Below are positions 11,470-21,069 of a DNA stretch of 64,000 bases, in pieces (the stretch's first letter is position 1; the number at the start of each line of letters is the position of its first letter). The notes under the pieces were generated by a model, which saw only the letters and a program-made list of their open reading frames with translations, was not told the DNA's origin and ran no database searches. Origin of the DNA: Verrucomicrobiia bacterium (GTDB lineage Bacteria; Verrucomicrobiota; Verrucomicrobiia; Opitutales; Cerasicoccaceae); the NCBI GenBank assembly GCA_030432235.1, contig JAUIHT010000001.1, forward strand, positions 124,001-188,000. The letters run 5' to 3'. The position numbers and the translations under genes were made by a program.

Positions 11470-12608
11470 TGCGCTCCATGCCCGCGACCGATTTGAAACC
11501 GGCCTTCTATGGGGAAACGCTGGCCTCGCTGACCGAGCACCTGGCTGAGCGAGGAGAAAAGCCGTTCCGAGCCAAGCAGATACTCGACTGGGTTTACAAA
11601 AAGCGGGTCGACGACCCTGCGGCCATGACCAACCTCTCCGCTTCCCTGCGTGAGTGGCTGGCCGCGACGTTCGACTTCACGCCTTTGCGGCCCATCCTGA
11701 CCAAGAGCGCCTCGGACGTGACGGACAAAATCCTGTCGCGGCTGCAGGACGGTTCGCTGATCGAGACCGTTATCATTCGCGCGCCACAGGAGGGCGTGGG
11801 GCAGGACCGCTCTCGCAAGACTATCTGCATCTCCACGCAGGTCGGCTGTGCCTACGGCTGCCGTTTCTGTGCCTCCGGGCTGGCCGGGTGGAAGCGTGAC
11901 CTGACCACGGGGGAAATCGTGGCCCAGCTCATGGCGGTATGCCGTCAGGAGGACGCTCACACGCCGCGGGCCCGCGAGGAGCTGGCCTCCTTCGACAACA
12001 TCGTGGTCATGGGCATGGGGGAGCCGCTGGCCAATTACGACAGCCTCCTTGCCGCTCTCGGCATCCTTAACGCCGAGTGGGGGCTGGGCTTCGGGGCGCG
12101 CCGCATCACCATCTCGACCTCCGGTCTGGCGCCGCAAATCATGCGTCTGGCGGAGGAGCCGATGGGCTTCCGGCTGGCCATCAGCCTGCATGGGGCCACG
12201 GACGAGGTGCGTACCCAAATCATGCCGGTCAATCGCAAGTATCCGTTGGCCGAGCTATTGCCTGCCGCCCGGGCCTTTGCCGAAAAGCATGGGCGCATGC
12301 TGACCCTGGAGTTCATTCTCATCAATGATGTCAACGACTCCCTGGAGCAGGCTCGCGCCTTGGTGGACATTGCCCGCAATCTCCATGCCCACGTTAATCT
12401 CATCCCTTACAACACCGTGCAGGGGCTCGACTGGAAGCGGCCCAACGTAAAACGCCAGGAGGCCTTCGCCCGGGTACTGCGCGACGCACGCGTGTCCGTC
12501 ACGCTCCGCCGGGAAAAGGGGCACGACATTAACGCCGCCTGCGGCCAGCTTCGCCTGCAACACGAGGAGGATGGCGCCGTCGCACCAGTGCCGGCCAACC
12601 GACGCTAA
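11466..12608 (+). CDS. rlmN: 23S rRNA (adenine-2503-C2)-methyltransferase RlmN
   Basis: A 380-residue radical-SAM enzyme that methylates C2 of A2503 in 23S rRNA and A37 of some tRNAs. The 4Fe-4S ligands are Cys128, Cys132 and Cys135 (CAYGCRFC). Other family blocks are FDNIVVMGMGEPLANY, ITISTSGLAP, LAISLHGATDEVRTQIMPVN and VTLRREKGHDINAACGQL, the last of which holds the conserved C-terminal catalytic Cys. The N-terminal helical domain (EKPFRAKQILDWVYKKRV) is present. The ATG at 11466 overlaps the preceding stop; the next ATG codon follows directly. Confidence 0.97.
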   Translation: MMRSMPATDLKPAFYGETLASLTEHLAERGEKPFRAKQILDWVYKKRVDDPAAMTNLSASLREWLAATFDFTPLRPILTKSASDVTDKILSRLQDGSLIETVIIRAPQEGVGQDRSRKTICISTQVGCAYGCRFCASGLAGWKRDLTTGEIVAQLMAVCRQEDAHTPRAREELASFDNIVVMGMGEPLANYDSLLAALGILNAEWGLGFGARRITISTSGLAPQIMRLAEEPMGFRLAISLHGATDEVRTQIMPVNRKYPLAELLPAARAFAEKHGRMLTLEFILINDVNDSLEQARALVDIARNLHAHVNLIPYNTVQGLDWKRPNVKRQEAFARVLRDARVSVTLRREKGHDINAACGQLRLQHEEDGAVAPVPANRR

Positions 12609-12760
12609 CGCACGACCTGGGGCTGCTCGCCCCGCCTGGCCTGAGTTCGTCGAAGGCGACCCCCGGTGCGTGACCGCACGGGACAATCTTTTGGTTCGTA
12701 GGCTCAGCCCACGAAGCCCGCATGAAAGTCCTTTTCAATTGGGCGGGCACCTGACAAGTT

Positions 12761-13750
12761 ATGCCGATGCTTGAATCCTTCCAGGCAGTCGATGCGGAGT
12801 TCCCCTGGTTTTTCCCGGTGGTGGTGTTTATTTTCGGCGCCTGCTGGGGCAGCTTTCTCAATGTGGTCATCTACCGGGTGCCTCAGAAGAAATCCGTGGT
12901 GACGCCGCGCTCCTTCTGCACCACCAGCGGCAAGCCGATTCCTTGGTACGACAACATCCCGCTCATCAGCTGGCTGTTGCTGCGGGGCAAATCCCGTTAC
13001 GATGGCAAGCCGATCAGTGTGCGTTACCCTGCGGTGGAGTTGCTCACCGCGCTGCTTTTTCTGGTGGTATGGCTGTTGCAGCCGCCGTTGATTGCGTTGC
13101 CGGGCTTCGTCTTTCTCGCGTTGCTCATTTCGGGAACCTTTATTGACTTGGAGCACATGATTTTGCCGGACTTCGCCACGGTCGGCGGCATGATCGTGGG
13201 GGTGGCTTTTTCCTTTTTCATCCCGGCGATGCACGGCTTTGGCGCTTCGGGCCAGCCCTACTTCATCGAGGGTCTGCGTTCGGGCATTATGGCGACCGTT
13301 GGCGTGCTGGTAGGTTCCGCCGTCATCCTGTGGATAGCCGTGCTGGCCGAGACCTTGCTTAAGCGCGAAGCCATGGGCTTCGGCGACGTACTCTTCATGG
13401 GTTGTATCGGGGCCTTTTGTGGCTGGCAGGGCGCGCTCTTTGCCATTTTTGGCGGCGCGCTTTTCGGCACCATCGTGGTTATTCCTCTCATGATTATTCA
13501 GAAGGTCTTCGGCATCAAGAGTACCGGGGTAGGGCGAGTGGAAAACCGCACCATGGAAGAGGTCGCCGAGAGCGAGGAAGCGGGGGAAACCAAGGCCGGA
13601 GCAGGCGAGGACCAGGACCTCAAGATGGGCACGGCGATTCCATTTGGGCCCTGGCTGGCCGTCGGTGGTGCGTTGTACTACGTGTTCCTGCGCGGTCCGG
13701 TCGACGACTACTTTGCCAACCTGCAGGCGATATTCTACACGCCTTTTTAA
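12761..13750 (+). CDS. Type IV prepilin peptidase (GspO/PilD family)
   Basis: A 329-residue polytopic aspartic protease of the GxGD type, which cleaves and N-methylates type IV prepilins or pseudopilins. The N-terminal domain carries GACWGSFLNVVIYRVP and PWYDNIPLISWLLLRGKSRY. The catalytic aspartates are Asp129 (FIDLEHMILPD) and Asp209 (GFGDVLFMG), within about seven membrane helices. The four zinc-binding cysteines usually flanking the N-terminal loop are absent: CxxC is replaced by SFCTTSG and SRYDGK. A charged cytoplasmic insertion (about residues 258-290) precedes the last helix. It converges with the response regulator gene (4-bp overlap); pilC is on the opposite strand beyond it. Confidence 0.93.
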   Translation: MPMLESFQAVDAEFPWFFPVVVFIFGACWGSFLNVVIYRVPQKKSVVTPRSFCTTSGKPIPWYDNIPLISWLLLRGKSRYDGKPISVRYPAVELLTALLFLVVWLLQPPLIALPGFVFLALLISGTFIDLEHMILPDFATVGGMIVGVAFSFFIPAMHGFGASGQPYFIEGLRSGIMATVGVLVGSAVILWIAVLAETLLKREAMGFGDVLFMGCIGAFCGWQGALFAIFGGALFGTIVVIPLMIIQKVFGIKSTGVGRVENRTMEEVAESEEAGETKAGAGEDQDLKMGTAIPFGPWLAVGGALYYVFLRGPVDDYFANLQAIFYTPF

Positions 13751-14307
13751 GCACCCGGGAGCTTTTCCACGGTGATCCCAAGGATACGTGCGGCGCGTTC
13801 GCGGTCTCCCTCGACAGCCTTCAGCACGAGATCCACGTAAGCTTTTTCTCGCTCGGCCATGTGCTCGGCCAAGCTAGGCCAGTTGTCCGGGCTGGCAGCG
13901 CGGCGAACGGTGTTTTTGTTGCGCGCCTCTTGCACAGCGGCTTCGAGTGTTTCGAGGAAGGCGTCGAAGCGAAAAGGCTTTTCCAGCACGCGCCAGGCCC
14001 CGGCCGCGTGGGCTCGCTCGTGCAGCTTGGCGTCGACGAACCCGCTCATGAGCAGCACGATCGCGGTCTCGTCGAACTTCAGCAGCTCACGGATGAGTGT
14101 GATGCCGTCCATGGGCGTCATAGCGTAATCGACGATGACGACGTCGAAGTGACTTTGGCGCACCCGGAGCAGGGCTTCTTCACCGTTGGCCGCACCAGCG
14201 CATAGATAACCGGTGGGGCCGACCAGGCTCTTAATCATTTCATGGATGGCCGGGAGGTCATCCACGATGAGTAGCGAAGGCATAGCGCCGCTGAGCGTCT
14301 TTGCCAT
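13747..14307 (-). CDS. Orphan response regulator with short Fis-like C-terminus
   Basis: A 186-residue protein. The receiver domain (about 10-130) has the acidic pair Asp16-Asp17, the phospho-acceptor Asp60 (VVIVDYAMTPMDG), a MSGF switch segment and the conserved Lys in VLEKPFRFDA. The C-terminal 40 residues (about 146-186) resemble a Fis-type helix-turn-helix (VLKAVEGDRERAARILGITVEKL) but stop right after the recognition-helix position. DNA binding is therefore possible but unproven. It lies 7 bp downstream of pilC/gspF on the same strand, so it probably belongs to the pilus/secretion operon. No cognate histidine kinase is adjacent. Confidence 0.85.
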   Translation of the reverse strand: MAKTLSGAMPSLLIVDDLPAIHEMIKSLVGPTGYLCAGAANGEEALLRVRQSHFDVVIVDYAMTPMDGITLIRELLKFDETAIVLLMSGFVDAKLHERAHAAGAWRVLEKPFRFDAFLETLEAAVQEARNKNTVRRAASPDNWPSLAEHMAEREKAYVDLVLKAVEGDRERAARILGITVEKLPGA

Positions 14308-14314
14308 GATTGCG

Positions 14315-15475
14315 TTAACCGCCGACGACGGAGGAGAGCTGGAAGATGGGCAGGAACATGGCCATGACGATGCCCCCGATGACGACCCCGAGTACGCAGA
14401 TGAGGATCGGCTCCATCAGGGAGGTCAGGGACTCGACGATGCTGTCGACCTCGGTATCGTAGAAGTCGGCGATTTTATTCATCATGCCGTCGACGTTACC
14501 GGTCTGTTCGCCCGCTTTGGCCATGTGCTTGACCATGGAGGGGAAGTAGGGCGTCTGGGCGATGACCTCGGAAAGCTGGCCGCCCTGCGAGATGTGGCGC
14601 GTGATTTCGGTGCAGGCGCTTTCCACAAAGGTGTTGTTGGAGGCGCTGGAGCAAATCTCCAAAGCGCGCAGGATGGGTACGCCGCTCTTGAGCAGGATGG
14701 CGTAGGTGCGGCAGAAGCGGGAAATGTTAATCTTGCGCGTCAGGTTACCAATGATGGGCAGCTTGCTGAAAATGATGTCCTTGACCCGGCGTCCTTTGGG
14801 CGTGGCGGTCAGCTTGCCTATAACTTTCCAGAGAATGATGGCGCCGATGATGATGAAGATGATGTTGTGCTTCAGGAACTCGGACAGGTCGATGAGCATT
14901 TGAGTCGGCTTGGGCAGCTCCGCACCGAAGTCCGCGAACATCTCTGAAAAGACGGGGATGACGAAAATCAAGAGGACGTTGACCAGGATGACGGCCAGAC
15001 TGATGACCGCAATCGGGTAGGTCATGGCGCTCTTGACCTTCTTGGCCAGGCCGAGGGAGGACTCGAAATACGTTGCCACCTTGCCCATGATGTCAGCTAG
15101 CGCGCCGGAGGCCTCACCGGCCTCGACCATGGAGATGAAGAGATTGGGGAAGGCCCGGGGGAATTTCCGCACGGCATCGGAGAAGGAGGTGCCGCCCGCG
15201 ATGTCGTTGCGCACGTCGCGGATGATGATCTTGAAAACGGGGTCCTCCGTCTGGTCCTGCAAGGCCTCCAGGGCGCCGACAAGCGGCAGACCGGCCTCCA
15301 GCATGGACGAAATTTGCTGGGTGAAGATCGTCAACGCCTCCAGTTTGATCTTCTTCTTTTTGGACTGCTTCTCGTAGGCCTTTTGCTTGGCCAGGCGCTG
15401 TGATTCGGCGAAACCGGTTTTCTTTTTACCGGCGGTACCGGCTGTGCTGCCAGCGCTTTGTGTAAGGAGAGACAT
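14315..15475 (-). CDS. Type IV pilus / type II secretion inner-membrane protein PilC/GspF
   Basis: A 386-residue platform protein with two tandem GspF domains (about 45-170 and 250-375), separated by two membrane helices (about 150-175 and 205-225), with a third helix near the C-terminus. Typical segments are IFTQQISSMLEAGLPLVGALEAL, the matching repeat ISRFCRTYAILLKSGVPILRALE, and MVEAGEASGAL / KAGEQTGNV. It anchors the pilus or pseudopilus assembly motor in the inner membrane. The N-terminal 40 residues are Lys/Ala-rich. The gene precedes the response regulator, and the prepilin peptidase is on the opposite strand; secretin and ATPases are not in this window. PilC and GspF cannot be told apart from sequence alone. 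Confidence 0.93.
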   Translation of the reverse strand: MSLLTQSAGSTAGTAGKKKTGFAESQRLAKQKAYEKQSKKKKIKLEALTIFTQQISSMLEAGLPLVGALEALQDQTEDPVFKIIIRDVRNDIAGGTSFSDAVRKFPRAFPNLFISMVEAGEASGALADIMGKVATYFESSLGLAKKVKSAMTYPIAVISLAVILVNVLLIFVIPVFSEMFADFGAELPKPTQMLIDLSEFLKHNIIFIIIGAIILWKVIGKLTATPKGRRVKDIIFSKLPIIGNLTRKINISRFCRTYAILLKSGVPILRALEICSSASNNTFVESACTEITRHISQGGQLSEVIAQTPYFPSMVKHMAKAGEQTGNVDGMMNKIADFYDTEVDSIVESLTSLMEPILICVLGVVIGGIVMAMFLPIFQLSSVVGG

Positions 15476-15666
15476 AGTCTAGCTGAATAGGGCGAGTGTT
15501 AAGTATGCAGTTCCTAGCAAACGTAAAGCCCGGGTTTCACCTATGGTGTCCGTTGCTTTCAGATTGATCCGTTCAATGGTGGTAAAAGCTTGACCGTTCA
15601 CCATGCGTGCGTCAAGCCTCTTGCCCTTATACCGGTTTTAAAAAAGTTTTAAAATTGGCTCCGCAT

Positions 15667-15740
15667 GCGGGTGTAGTTTAGTGGTAAAACCCTAGTCTTC
15701 CAAACTGGTGATGTCGGTTCGATTCCGTCCACCCGCACCA
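15667..15740 (+). tRNA. tRNA-Gly (anticodon TCC)
   Basis: A 74-nt cloverleaf. Acceptor GCGGGTG pairs with CACCCGC, the anticodon loop CTTCCAA gives TCC, the T-arm contains GGTTCGATTCC, and 3' CCA is encoded. It lies in the gap upstream of the divergent pilC/gspF gene and ends 22 bp before the 3' end of the LacI-type regulator gene. Confidence 0.95.
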
Positions 15741-15761
15741 GGAATCCCGACAAGGTCCGGC

Positions 15762-16835
15762 TTAGGTCTGTCGTGAGCGGGCGTTTGCTGCGGTTTTTGG
15801 GGTCGAAAGCACCGTTTTGCCGTCCACCCAGGAACCGTCAATAAGGCTGGCTCGCGGAAAGGGAGGCACGCCGCTTTCTCCGCCATGAATCATGGAGACA
15901 AGCATGTCCACGGCAGCTTCGCCAGCGATGTCATTGTGCTGGTTCATGCCGGCCCATTCCGGGCGGTCCTTGCGCCATTCGAGCTGGATGAGCCCGATGT
16001 CCTGCGGGATGCGTAGCCCGAGCTCCGTGAGCCAGTCGCGCACGTCGTTGTAAAGGGTGAAAATGACGTCCGGTTGCTCTTTCTCGTACCATTTGCGAAA
16101 GAGCGCCCGCTCTTGCCTGGCGGTGGTGACTTGGTAAAAGGGGCTTAGCCTTTGCCGCTGAGGCAGGGCATTTTGTCCTGCCCGATAACCGGCGCTGAAT
16201 CGACCGTCGATAAGTGCGTCGATGGTGCTGTCCAGAACCAGTCCGGGGCGCCGGTATCCGAGTTCGAGCGCTTTCTCGAAGGCGCGCAGGGCGACGATGT
16301 GGTGATCTGTGCAAGCAAAGGACAGCGCTGGCTCGCGTGTGCGCACCCCGGTGACGACGCAGGGATAGCCTTCCCAGATGACGTCGAAGCGGCGCGGCAG
16401 GCGGTTGGACTTCATCAGGCCGGTGACCAGCACGCCATGAATGCCCCGGGTTTCTAGGATGCGGTTGAGCCGCTCGCCGTTGAGGTCGGGGTTGTGGAGC
16501 CAAAAGCTGTCCAGCGAGTAGCCCAGGTGCAAGGCGCGTCGTCGGCAGCCCTCGACGTAGGTGGGGATGGTTGGGTGCTTCTTGAGCGCGTCGCGGTTCT
16601 GGTTGGCATTGAGCAGCGCCAGCGTCGCCCGTGGTCCGCCTTCAGGATTCGAGCGCAGCCGCGACATCAGATGGGCCACGACGGGGTCGCGCTGATAGCC
16701 CAGTCGCTCTGCCGCCTTGCGGATACGAGCGCAGGTCGCCGCTGGTATCTGCCGATCATTGCGCAAGGCCAGTGATATGGTGTTTTTGGATACACCGCAG
16801 TGCCTCGCCAGATCGGCCATAGAGACGCGTTTCAC
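15762..16835 (-). CDS. LacI-family transcriptional regulator of the arabinose operon
   Basis: A 357-residue regulator. The N-terminal LacI helix-turn-helix is VSMADLARHCGVSKNTISLA (about residues 4-23) with hinge segment RKAAERLGYQRDPVVAHLMS. The rest is a periplasmic-binding-protein-like effector domain. It starts with GTG at 16835, 3 bp from the palindrome at 16839-16857, and is transcribed away from araBAD. From that arrangement it is inferred to repress araBAD and itself until L-arabinose or a derived sugar binds. The more familiar ara regulators are AraC or GntR-type AraR proteins, so a LacI-type one is worth noting. An alternative ligand such as an arabinan oligosaccharide is possible. 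Confidence 0.9.
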   Translation of the reverse strand: MKRVSMADLARHCGVSKNTISLALRNDRQIPAATCARIRKAAERLGYQRDPVVAHLMSRLRSNPEGGPRATLALLNANQNRDALKKHPTIPTYVEGCRRRALHLGYSLDSFWLHNPDLNGERLNRILETRGIHGVLVTGLMKSNRLPRRFDVIWEGYPCVVTGVRTREPALSFACTDHHIVALRAFEKALELGYRRPGLVLDSTIDALIDGRFSAGYRAGQNALPQRQRLSPFYQVTTARQERALFRKWYEKEQPDVIFTLYNDVRDWLTELGLRIPQDIGLIQLEWRKDRPEWAGMNQHNDIAGEAAVDMLVSMIHGGESGVPPFPRASLIDGSWVDGKTVLSTPKTAANARSRQT

Positions 16836-16838
16836 AGC

Positions 16839-16857
16839 TTACATGACTGTCAAGTAA
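16839..16857. promoter_or_regulatory. Palindromic operator between the LacI-type regulator and araB
   Basis: TTACATGACTGTCAAGTAA is a 19-bp dyad with one mismatched pair, centred on T16848. The odd-length, near-perfect symmetry is typical of LacI-family sites. On the minus strand it contains TTGACA, a consensus -35 box for the regulator gene, which suggests autoregulation. Confidence 0.7.
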
Positions 16858-16900
16858 ATCGTGTATTCACAAGCCCAAATCGGCCCGCTAGCGTGTGCGC

Positions 16901-18565
16901 ATGTTATCCTATACCCTAGGCGTCGATTACGGCACAAACTCGGTGCGTGCTCTTGTTGTGAACTGCGAGACGGGCGAAGAGCTCGCCTCCGCCGTGGTGG
17001 ATTACCCCAGCGGCCATCAAGGTGTCCTGCTCGACAGTGCTGACGCCAACCTGGCGAGACAAAATCCGGCGGACTACCTCTACGGGTTGGAGGAGTCCAT
17101 CACACGCGCTTTGGCTGAGGCGTTGAAGCACGAGGGATTTACCGCCGAGGGTATCGTCGGTATCGGCGTGGACACCACCGGGTCGAGCCCGATGCCGGTG
17201 GATGCCCATAACGTGCCACTGGGTGTCCATCCGCAGTGGAAGGACAACCTTAATGCGCAGTGCTGGCTGTGGAAGGACCACACCAGCTACGCGGAGGCCG
17301 CGCGCATCACCGAGCTTTCGGCGGAGCATCGTCCGCAGTACATCGCCAAGTGCGGCAACACCTATTCGTCGGAGTGGTGGTGGAGCAAAATCTGGCACTG
17401 CCTGAACGTCGCGCCGGAGGTCTTTGACGCTGCCCATAGCTGGGTGGAACTGGCCGACTATGTTCCCTCCGTGTTGGCGGGCGTGAAGGATCCCAAGGGG
17501 GTGGTGCGCGGTATCTGTTGCGCCGGTCACAAGGCACTTTATTCGGACGAGTGGGGCGGATTGCCCGACAAGGAATTCCTGGCCCTGCTCGATCCCAAGC
17601 TGGCCGAGCTGCGCGATCGCCTTTACGAGAAAGCCGTCGACGCGTCCAATGTCGCGGGCAAGCTCTGCCCGGAATGGGCGGAGAAGCTGGGCTTGCCGGT
17701 GGGCATTCCCATCGCGGTCGGCGAAATGGACGTCCACTACGGCGCCATCGGCTGCGGGGTGGACGAAGGTACCCTGGTCAAGGTCATCGGCACGTCCACC
17801 TGCGACTGCGGAGTGGTCTCCATGAAAAAGGAAGTCGCGGACATCCCCGGGATCTGCGGCATCGTGCCGGGCGCGATCCTGCCGGGCTATTATGGTATAG
17901 AAGCCGGCCAGAGCGCTGTCGGCGACCTTTTCAAATGGTGGGTCGAAGGTGTCTGCCAGGACGACGCCGCGCACCATGCCAAGCTCACCGTCGATGCGGA
18001 AAAGCTCAAGCCCGGCCAGAGCGGCCTGCTTGCTTTGGACTGGAACAACGGCAACCGCACCATCCTCGTCGATCAGCGCCTGACCGGTGTGATCCTCGGA
18101 CAAACTTTACACACCACGCAGGCGGAAATTTATCGTGCGCTCATCGAGGCGACTGCTTTTGGCGCGCGCATGATTCTGGAGCGTATCGCCGAGTACGGCG
18201 TGCCGGTCGAGCGCATCGTCTGTGCCGGTGGCATCGCGGAGAAGAATGTGATGCTCATGCAAATCTACGCCGACGTCACTGGCCGCGAGTTGTGCGTCTC
18301 TGGTTCCTCGCAGACCTGCGCCTTGGGTGCTGCCGTGGGCGCCGCCGTGGTGGCTGGCAAGTATCCTGACTTCAAGTCCGCGCAGGATGCCATGACTTCT
18401 CTCAAGGATGTCGTCTACAAGCCCAACCCGGTGGCCCAAAAGGTCTACGACGAGCTGTTCGCTTTGTACGGCAAAGTTCACGATGCCTTTGGTGGCGTCA
18501 ATGCGCAGGCCGACCTTGGCGGCGTGATGAAGGAACTCCTGCGCATCAAGGATAGCGCACGATAA
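16901..18565 (+). CDS. araB: Ribulokinase
   Basis: A 554-residue FGGY-family kinase that phosphorylates L-ribulose to L-ribulose 5-phosphate. The N-terminal ATPase motif is [16 protein letters not shown]. Other visible blocks are [34 protein letters not shown] (substrate side), [28 protein letters not shown], and [24 protein letters not shown] with [10 protein letters not shown] near the C-terminus. The ATG at 16901 is chosen; a GTG two codons upstream is an alternative. First gene of araBAD, 20 bp before araA, with the operator palindrome at 16839-16857 upstream. Confidence 0.96.
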   Translation: MLSYTLGVDYGTNSVRALVVNCETGEELASAVVDYPSGHQGVLLDSADANLARQNPADYLYGLEESITRALAEALKHEGFTAEGIVGIGVDTTGSSPMPVDAHNVPLGVHPQWKDNLNAQCWLWKDHTSYAEAARITELSAEHRPQYIAKCGNTYSSEWWWSKIWHCLNVAPEVFDAAHSWVELADYVPSVLAGVKDPKGVVRGICCAGHKALYSDEWGGLPDKEFLALLDPKLAELRDRLYEKAVDASNVAGKLCPEWAEKLGLPVGIPIAVGEMDVHYGAIGCGVDEGTLVKVIGTSTCDCGVVSMKKEVADIPGICGIVPGAILPGYYGIEAGQSAVGDLFKWWVEGVCQDDAAHHAKLTVDAEKLKPGQSGLLALDWNNGNRTILVDQRLTGVILGQTLHTTQAEIYRALIEATAFGARMILERIAEYGVPVERIVCAGGIAEKNVMLMQIYADVTGRELCVSGSSQTCALGAAVGAAVVAGKYPDFKSAQDAMTSLKDVVYKPNPVAQKVYDELFALYGKVHDAFGGVNAQADLGGVMKELLRIKDSAR

Positions 18566-18585
18566 ACCCCAAAACTCTAAATTCA

Positions 18586-20082
18586 ATGAATACTACTCCC
18601 GAAATCTGGTTTCTGACCGGTAGCCAGCACCTTTACGGCCCTGCGGCACTCAAGCAAGTGGCGGCCAACGCCGAGGTAATCGCCACGGCCCTCGACGCCG
18701 ACGCGTCCATCCCGGCGAAGATTGTTTTCAAACCTATCGTGACCACGCCGGATGAAATCCGCGCCGCCTGCATCGAGGCCAGCGCCAGCTCGTCTTGCGC
18801 GGGGCTCATCACCTGGATGCACACCTTCTCGCCGGCCAAGATGTGGATCGGCGGCCTCTCGCGCCTGACCAAGCCCATCTGCCACCTGCACACGCAGTTC
18901 AACCGCGACATCCCGTGGGGTGAGATTGACATGAATTTCATGAACCTCAACCAGTCCGCCCACGGTGGTCGCGAGTACGGGCACATGCTCACGCGCATGC
19001 GCATCTCGCGCCGTGTCATCGTCGGCCACTGGGAGGACAAAAAAGTCCGTGCGCAGTTGGCCGACTGGGCAGCGGTAGCCGCTGGCTGGGCTGCCATGCA
19101 GAGCCTCAAGGTGGTGCGCTTCGGCGACAACATGCGCCAGGTTTCCGTGACCGAAGGGGACAAGGTCGAGGCCGAGCAGGTCTTCGGCATCTCTGTCAAC
19201 ACCCACGGGGTGGGGGACTTGGTAGCGGTGGTTAACGAAGCCTTCGATAAGGACGTCGATGCGCTTTGCGCGGAGTACGCCGACACCTACGAGCTCGTAC
19301 CCGAGCTTGCCAAGGGCGGGGACCGTCACGATTCCCTGCGTGAAGCCGCACGCATCGAGCTGGGCCTACGTCGTTTCCTTGAGGATGGCGGCTACGGCGC
19401 CTACGCCGACACTTTTGAAGATTTGCACGGCCTGGTGCAGTTGCCGGGCTTACCGACGCAACGTCTCATGGCCGACGGCTACGGCTTCGGTGCCGAGGGT
19501 GACTGGAAGCACGCCGCGCTGGTGCACGTTATCAAGGTGATGGGCGCGGCCAAAGGCGGCGGCGCGTCCTTCATGGAGGACTACACCTATCATTTCGATC
19601 CCGCCGGTGCGCGTTGCCTCGGTTCGCACATGCTCGAGATTTGCCCGACCATTGCCGACGCCAAGCCGCGTTGCGAAATCCACCCGCTCGGCATCGGGGG
19701 CAAGGCCGACCCGGTCCGCCTTGTTTTCAATGCCTCCACCGGTCCGGCCATCAACGTCTCGCTGGTCGACCTCGGCAATCGCTTCCGCATGATCGTCAAC
19801 GCGGTCGAGAGCGTGAAGATTCCGCAGCCCATGCCAAAGTTGCCCGTGGCGCGTGTGCTTTGGGATGCCAAGCCGGATCTCGCCACCGCAGCCGAAGCCT
19901 GGATCCAGGCCGGGGGTGCGCACCATACCGCTTTCAGCTTCGATGTCGACGTGGAGCAGGTCGAGATGCTGGCGGAGATGGCCGGCGTCGAGTGCGTCGT
20001 CATCGACGAGTCTACCGCAATGCGTTCCTTCAAGCAGGACCTGCGCGTGGGCGAGGTCTACTACGGCATCCGCGGCCTGTAA
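18586..20082 (+). CDS. araA: L-arabinose isomerase
   Basis: A 498-residue Mn-dependent isomerase that interconverts L-arabinose and L-ribulose in the cytoplasm. It begins with the family signature [13 protein letters not shown]. Metal/catalytic regions are [42 protein letters not shown] and [10 protein letters not shown], matching the conserved Glu and His ligands of the family. Length is normal. The ATG follows araB by 20 bp with no clear Shine-Dalgarno, as elsewhere in the window. Middle gene of araBAD. Confidence 0.97.
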   Translation: MNTTPEIWFLTGSQHLYGPAALKQVAANAEVIATALDADASIPAKIVFKPIVTTPDEIRAACIEASASSSCAGLITWMHTFSPAKMWIGGLSRLTKPICHLHTQFNRDIPWGEIDMNFMNLNQSAHGGREYGHMLTRMRISRRVIVGHWEDKKVRAQLADWAAVAAGWAAMQSLKVVRFGDNMRQVSVTEGDKVEAEQVFGISVNTHGVGDLVAVVNEAFDKDVDALCAEYADTYELVPELAKGGDRHDSLREAARIELGLRRFLEDGGYGAYADTFEDLHGLVQLPGLPTQRLMADGYGFGAEGDWKHAALVHVIKVMGAAKGGGASFMEDYTYHFDPAGARCLGSHMLEICPTIADAKPRCEIHPLGIGGKADPVRLVFNASTGPAINVSLVDLGNRFRMIVNAVESVKIPQPMPKLPVARVLWDAKPDLATAAEAWIQAGGAHHTAFSFDVDVEQVEMLAEMAGVECVVIDESTAMRSFKQDLRVGEVYYGIRGL

Positions 20083-20100
20083 CTGAGACGACCTTCAACT

Positions 20101-20805
20101 ATGAACACCAAAGCCATCCGCGAAGCCTGCTGCGAGGCCAACCTGGCCCTGCCCAAAACCGGTCTGGTTGATCTGACCTTCGGCAACGTCAGCGTGCTCG
20201 ATCCCGATGCGGGCGTCTTCGCCATCAAGCCGAGTGGCGTCCCTTACGGCCAGCTCAAGCCGTCGGACCTCGTGGTGCTGGATTTGGATGGAAATGTTGT
20301 CGAGGGCACGCTGCGGCCTTCGTCGGATACGCCGACGCACCGTTGCCTGTTTCGCGCCTTCGCCGATGGAGGAGTGCGCTCCATCGTGCATACGCATTCG
20401 CGTTGCGCTGTGGCCTTTGCTCAGGCTGGGCGGGACCTGCCCTGCCTTGGCACCACCCACGCCGACCACTTTGACGGCCCCGTACCTTGCACCCGCTGGA
20501 TGACCCCTGAAGAAATTCAGGGCGACTACGAGTGGAACACCGGCGAGGTCATCGTGGAGTGCTTCAAGGCGGCCAAGATTTCTCCGGCTCACAGTCCGGC
20601 GGTGCTGGTACGTGGTCACGGGCCCTTTGCCTGGGGGCCGAGTGCGTCCAAAGCCCTTGAAAATGCCGAAGCGCTCGAAATCTGTGCCGATATGGCTTTG
20701 AAAACCCTCGCCTTGAGCCCGGACGCCCCCGTACTTCCCAATGCCCTCCTGCGCAAGCATTTCGACCGCAAACACGGTGAGGGCGCCTACTACGGCCAGG
20801 CCTGA
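20101..20805 (+). CDS. araD: L-ribulose-5-phosphate 4-epimerase
   Basis: A 234-residue class II aldolase-fold epimerase that converts L-ribulose 5-phosphate to D-xylulose 5-phosphate and so feeds the pentose phosphate pathway. The zinc ligands lie in IVHTHSRCAV (two His) and LVRGHGPFAWG (third His); GNVSVLDPDAG and the phosphate-binding segment KPSGVPYGQLKPSDLV are near the N-terminus. Start ATG is 18 bp after araA. Last gene of the operon, with a hairpin terminator just after the stop. Confidence 0.96.
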   Translation: MNTKAIREACCEANLALPKTGLVDLTFGNVSVLDPDAGVFAIKPSGVPYGQLKPSDLVVLDLDGNVVEGTLRPSSDTPTHRCLFRAFADGGVRSIVHTHSRCAVAFAQAGRDLPCLGTTHADHFDGPVPCTRWMTPEEIQGDYEWNTGEVIVECFKAAKISPAHSPAVLVRGHGPFAWGPSASKALENAEALEICADMALKTLALSPDAPVLPNALLRKHFDRKHGEGAYYGQA

Positions 20806-20816
20806 TTTCGCCACGA

Positions 20817-20849
20817 AAAAGCCCGCAAATCATTGACTTGCAGGCTTTT
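20817..20849 (+). terminator. Bidirectional-type terminator after araD
   Basis: AAAAGCCCGCAA (20817-20828) pairs with TTGCAGGCTTTT (20838-20849) with one C/A mismatch. The flanking A and T runs allow it to work for araD and for the opposing tRNA-Asp transcript. Confidence 0.75.
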
Positions 20850-20857
20850 CAAAAAAG

Positions 20858-20934
<77 letters not shown>

Positions 20935-20953
20935 AATAGGGGAAAGAGGCAAG

Positions 20954-20981
20954 AGGCTAGGCTCGGGAGGCGCTTTGTCAA
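20954..20981 (-). promoter_or_regulatory. Putative sigma-70 promoter of tRNA-Asp
   Basis: On the minus strand, TTGACA (20976-20981) and TAGCCT (20954-20959) are separated by 16 bp and end about 20 bp before the tRNA 5' end. The -35 is perfect; the -10 is weak. Confidence 0.5.
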
Positions 20982-21069
20982 GGAGTCAATGGAAGATTTT
21001 TTTCGCCTTCGTTACATTGTCCAGCGGGTTTCGCTTGCGGTGTCGTGAACGCTGCGCACAGTAGGCGCC

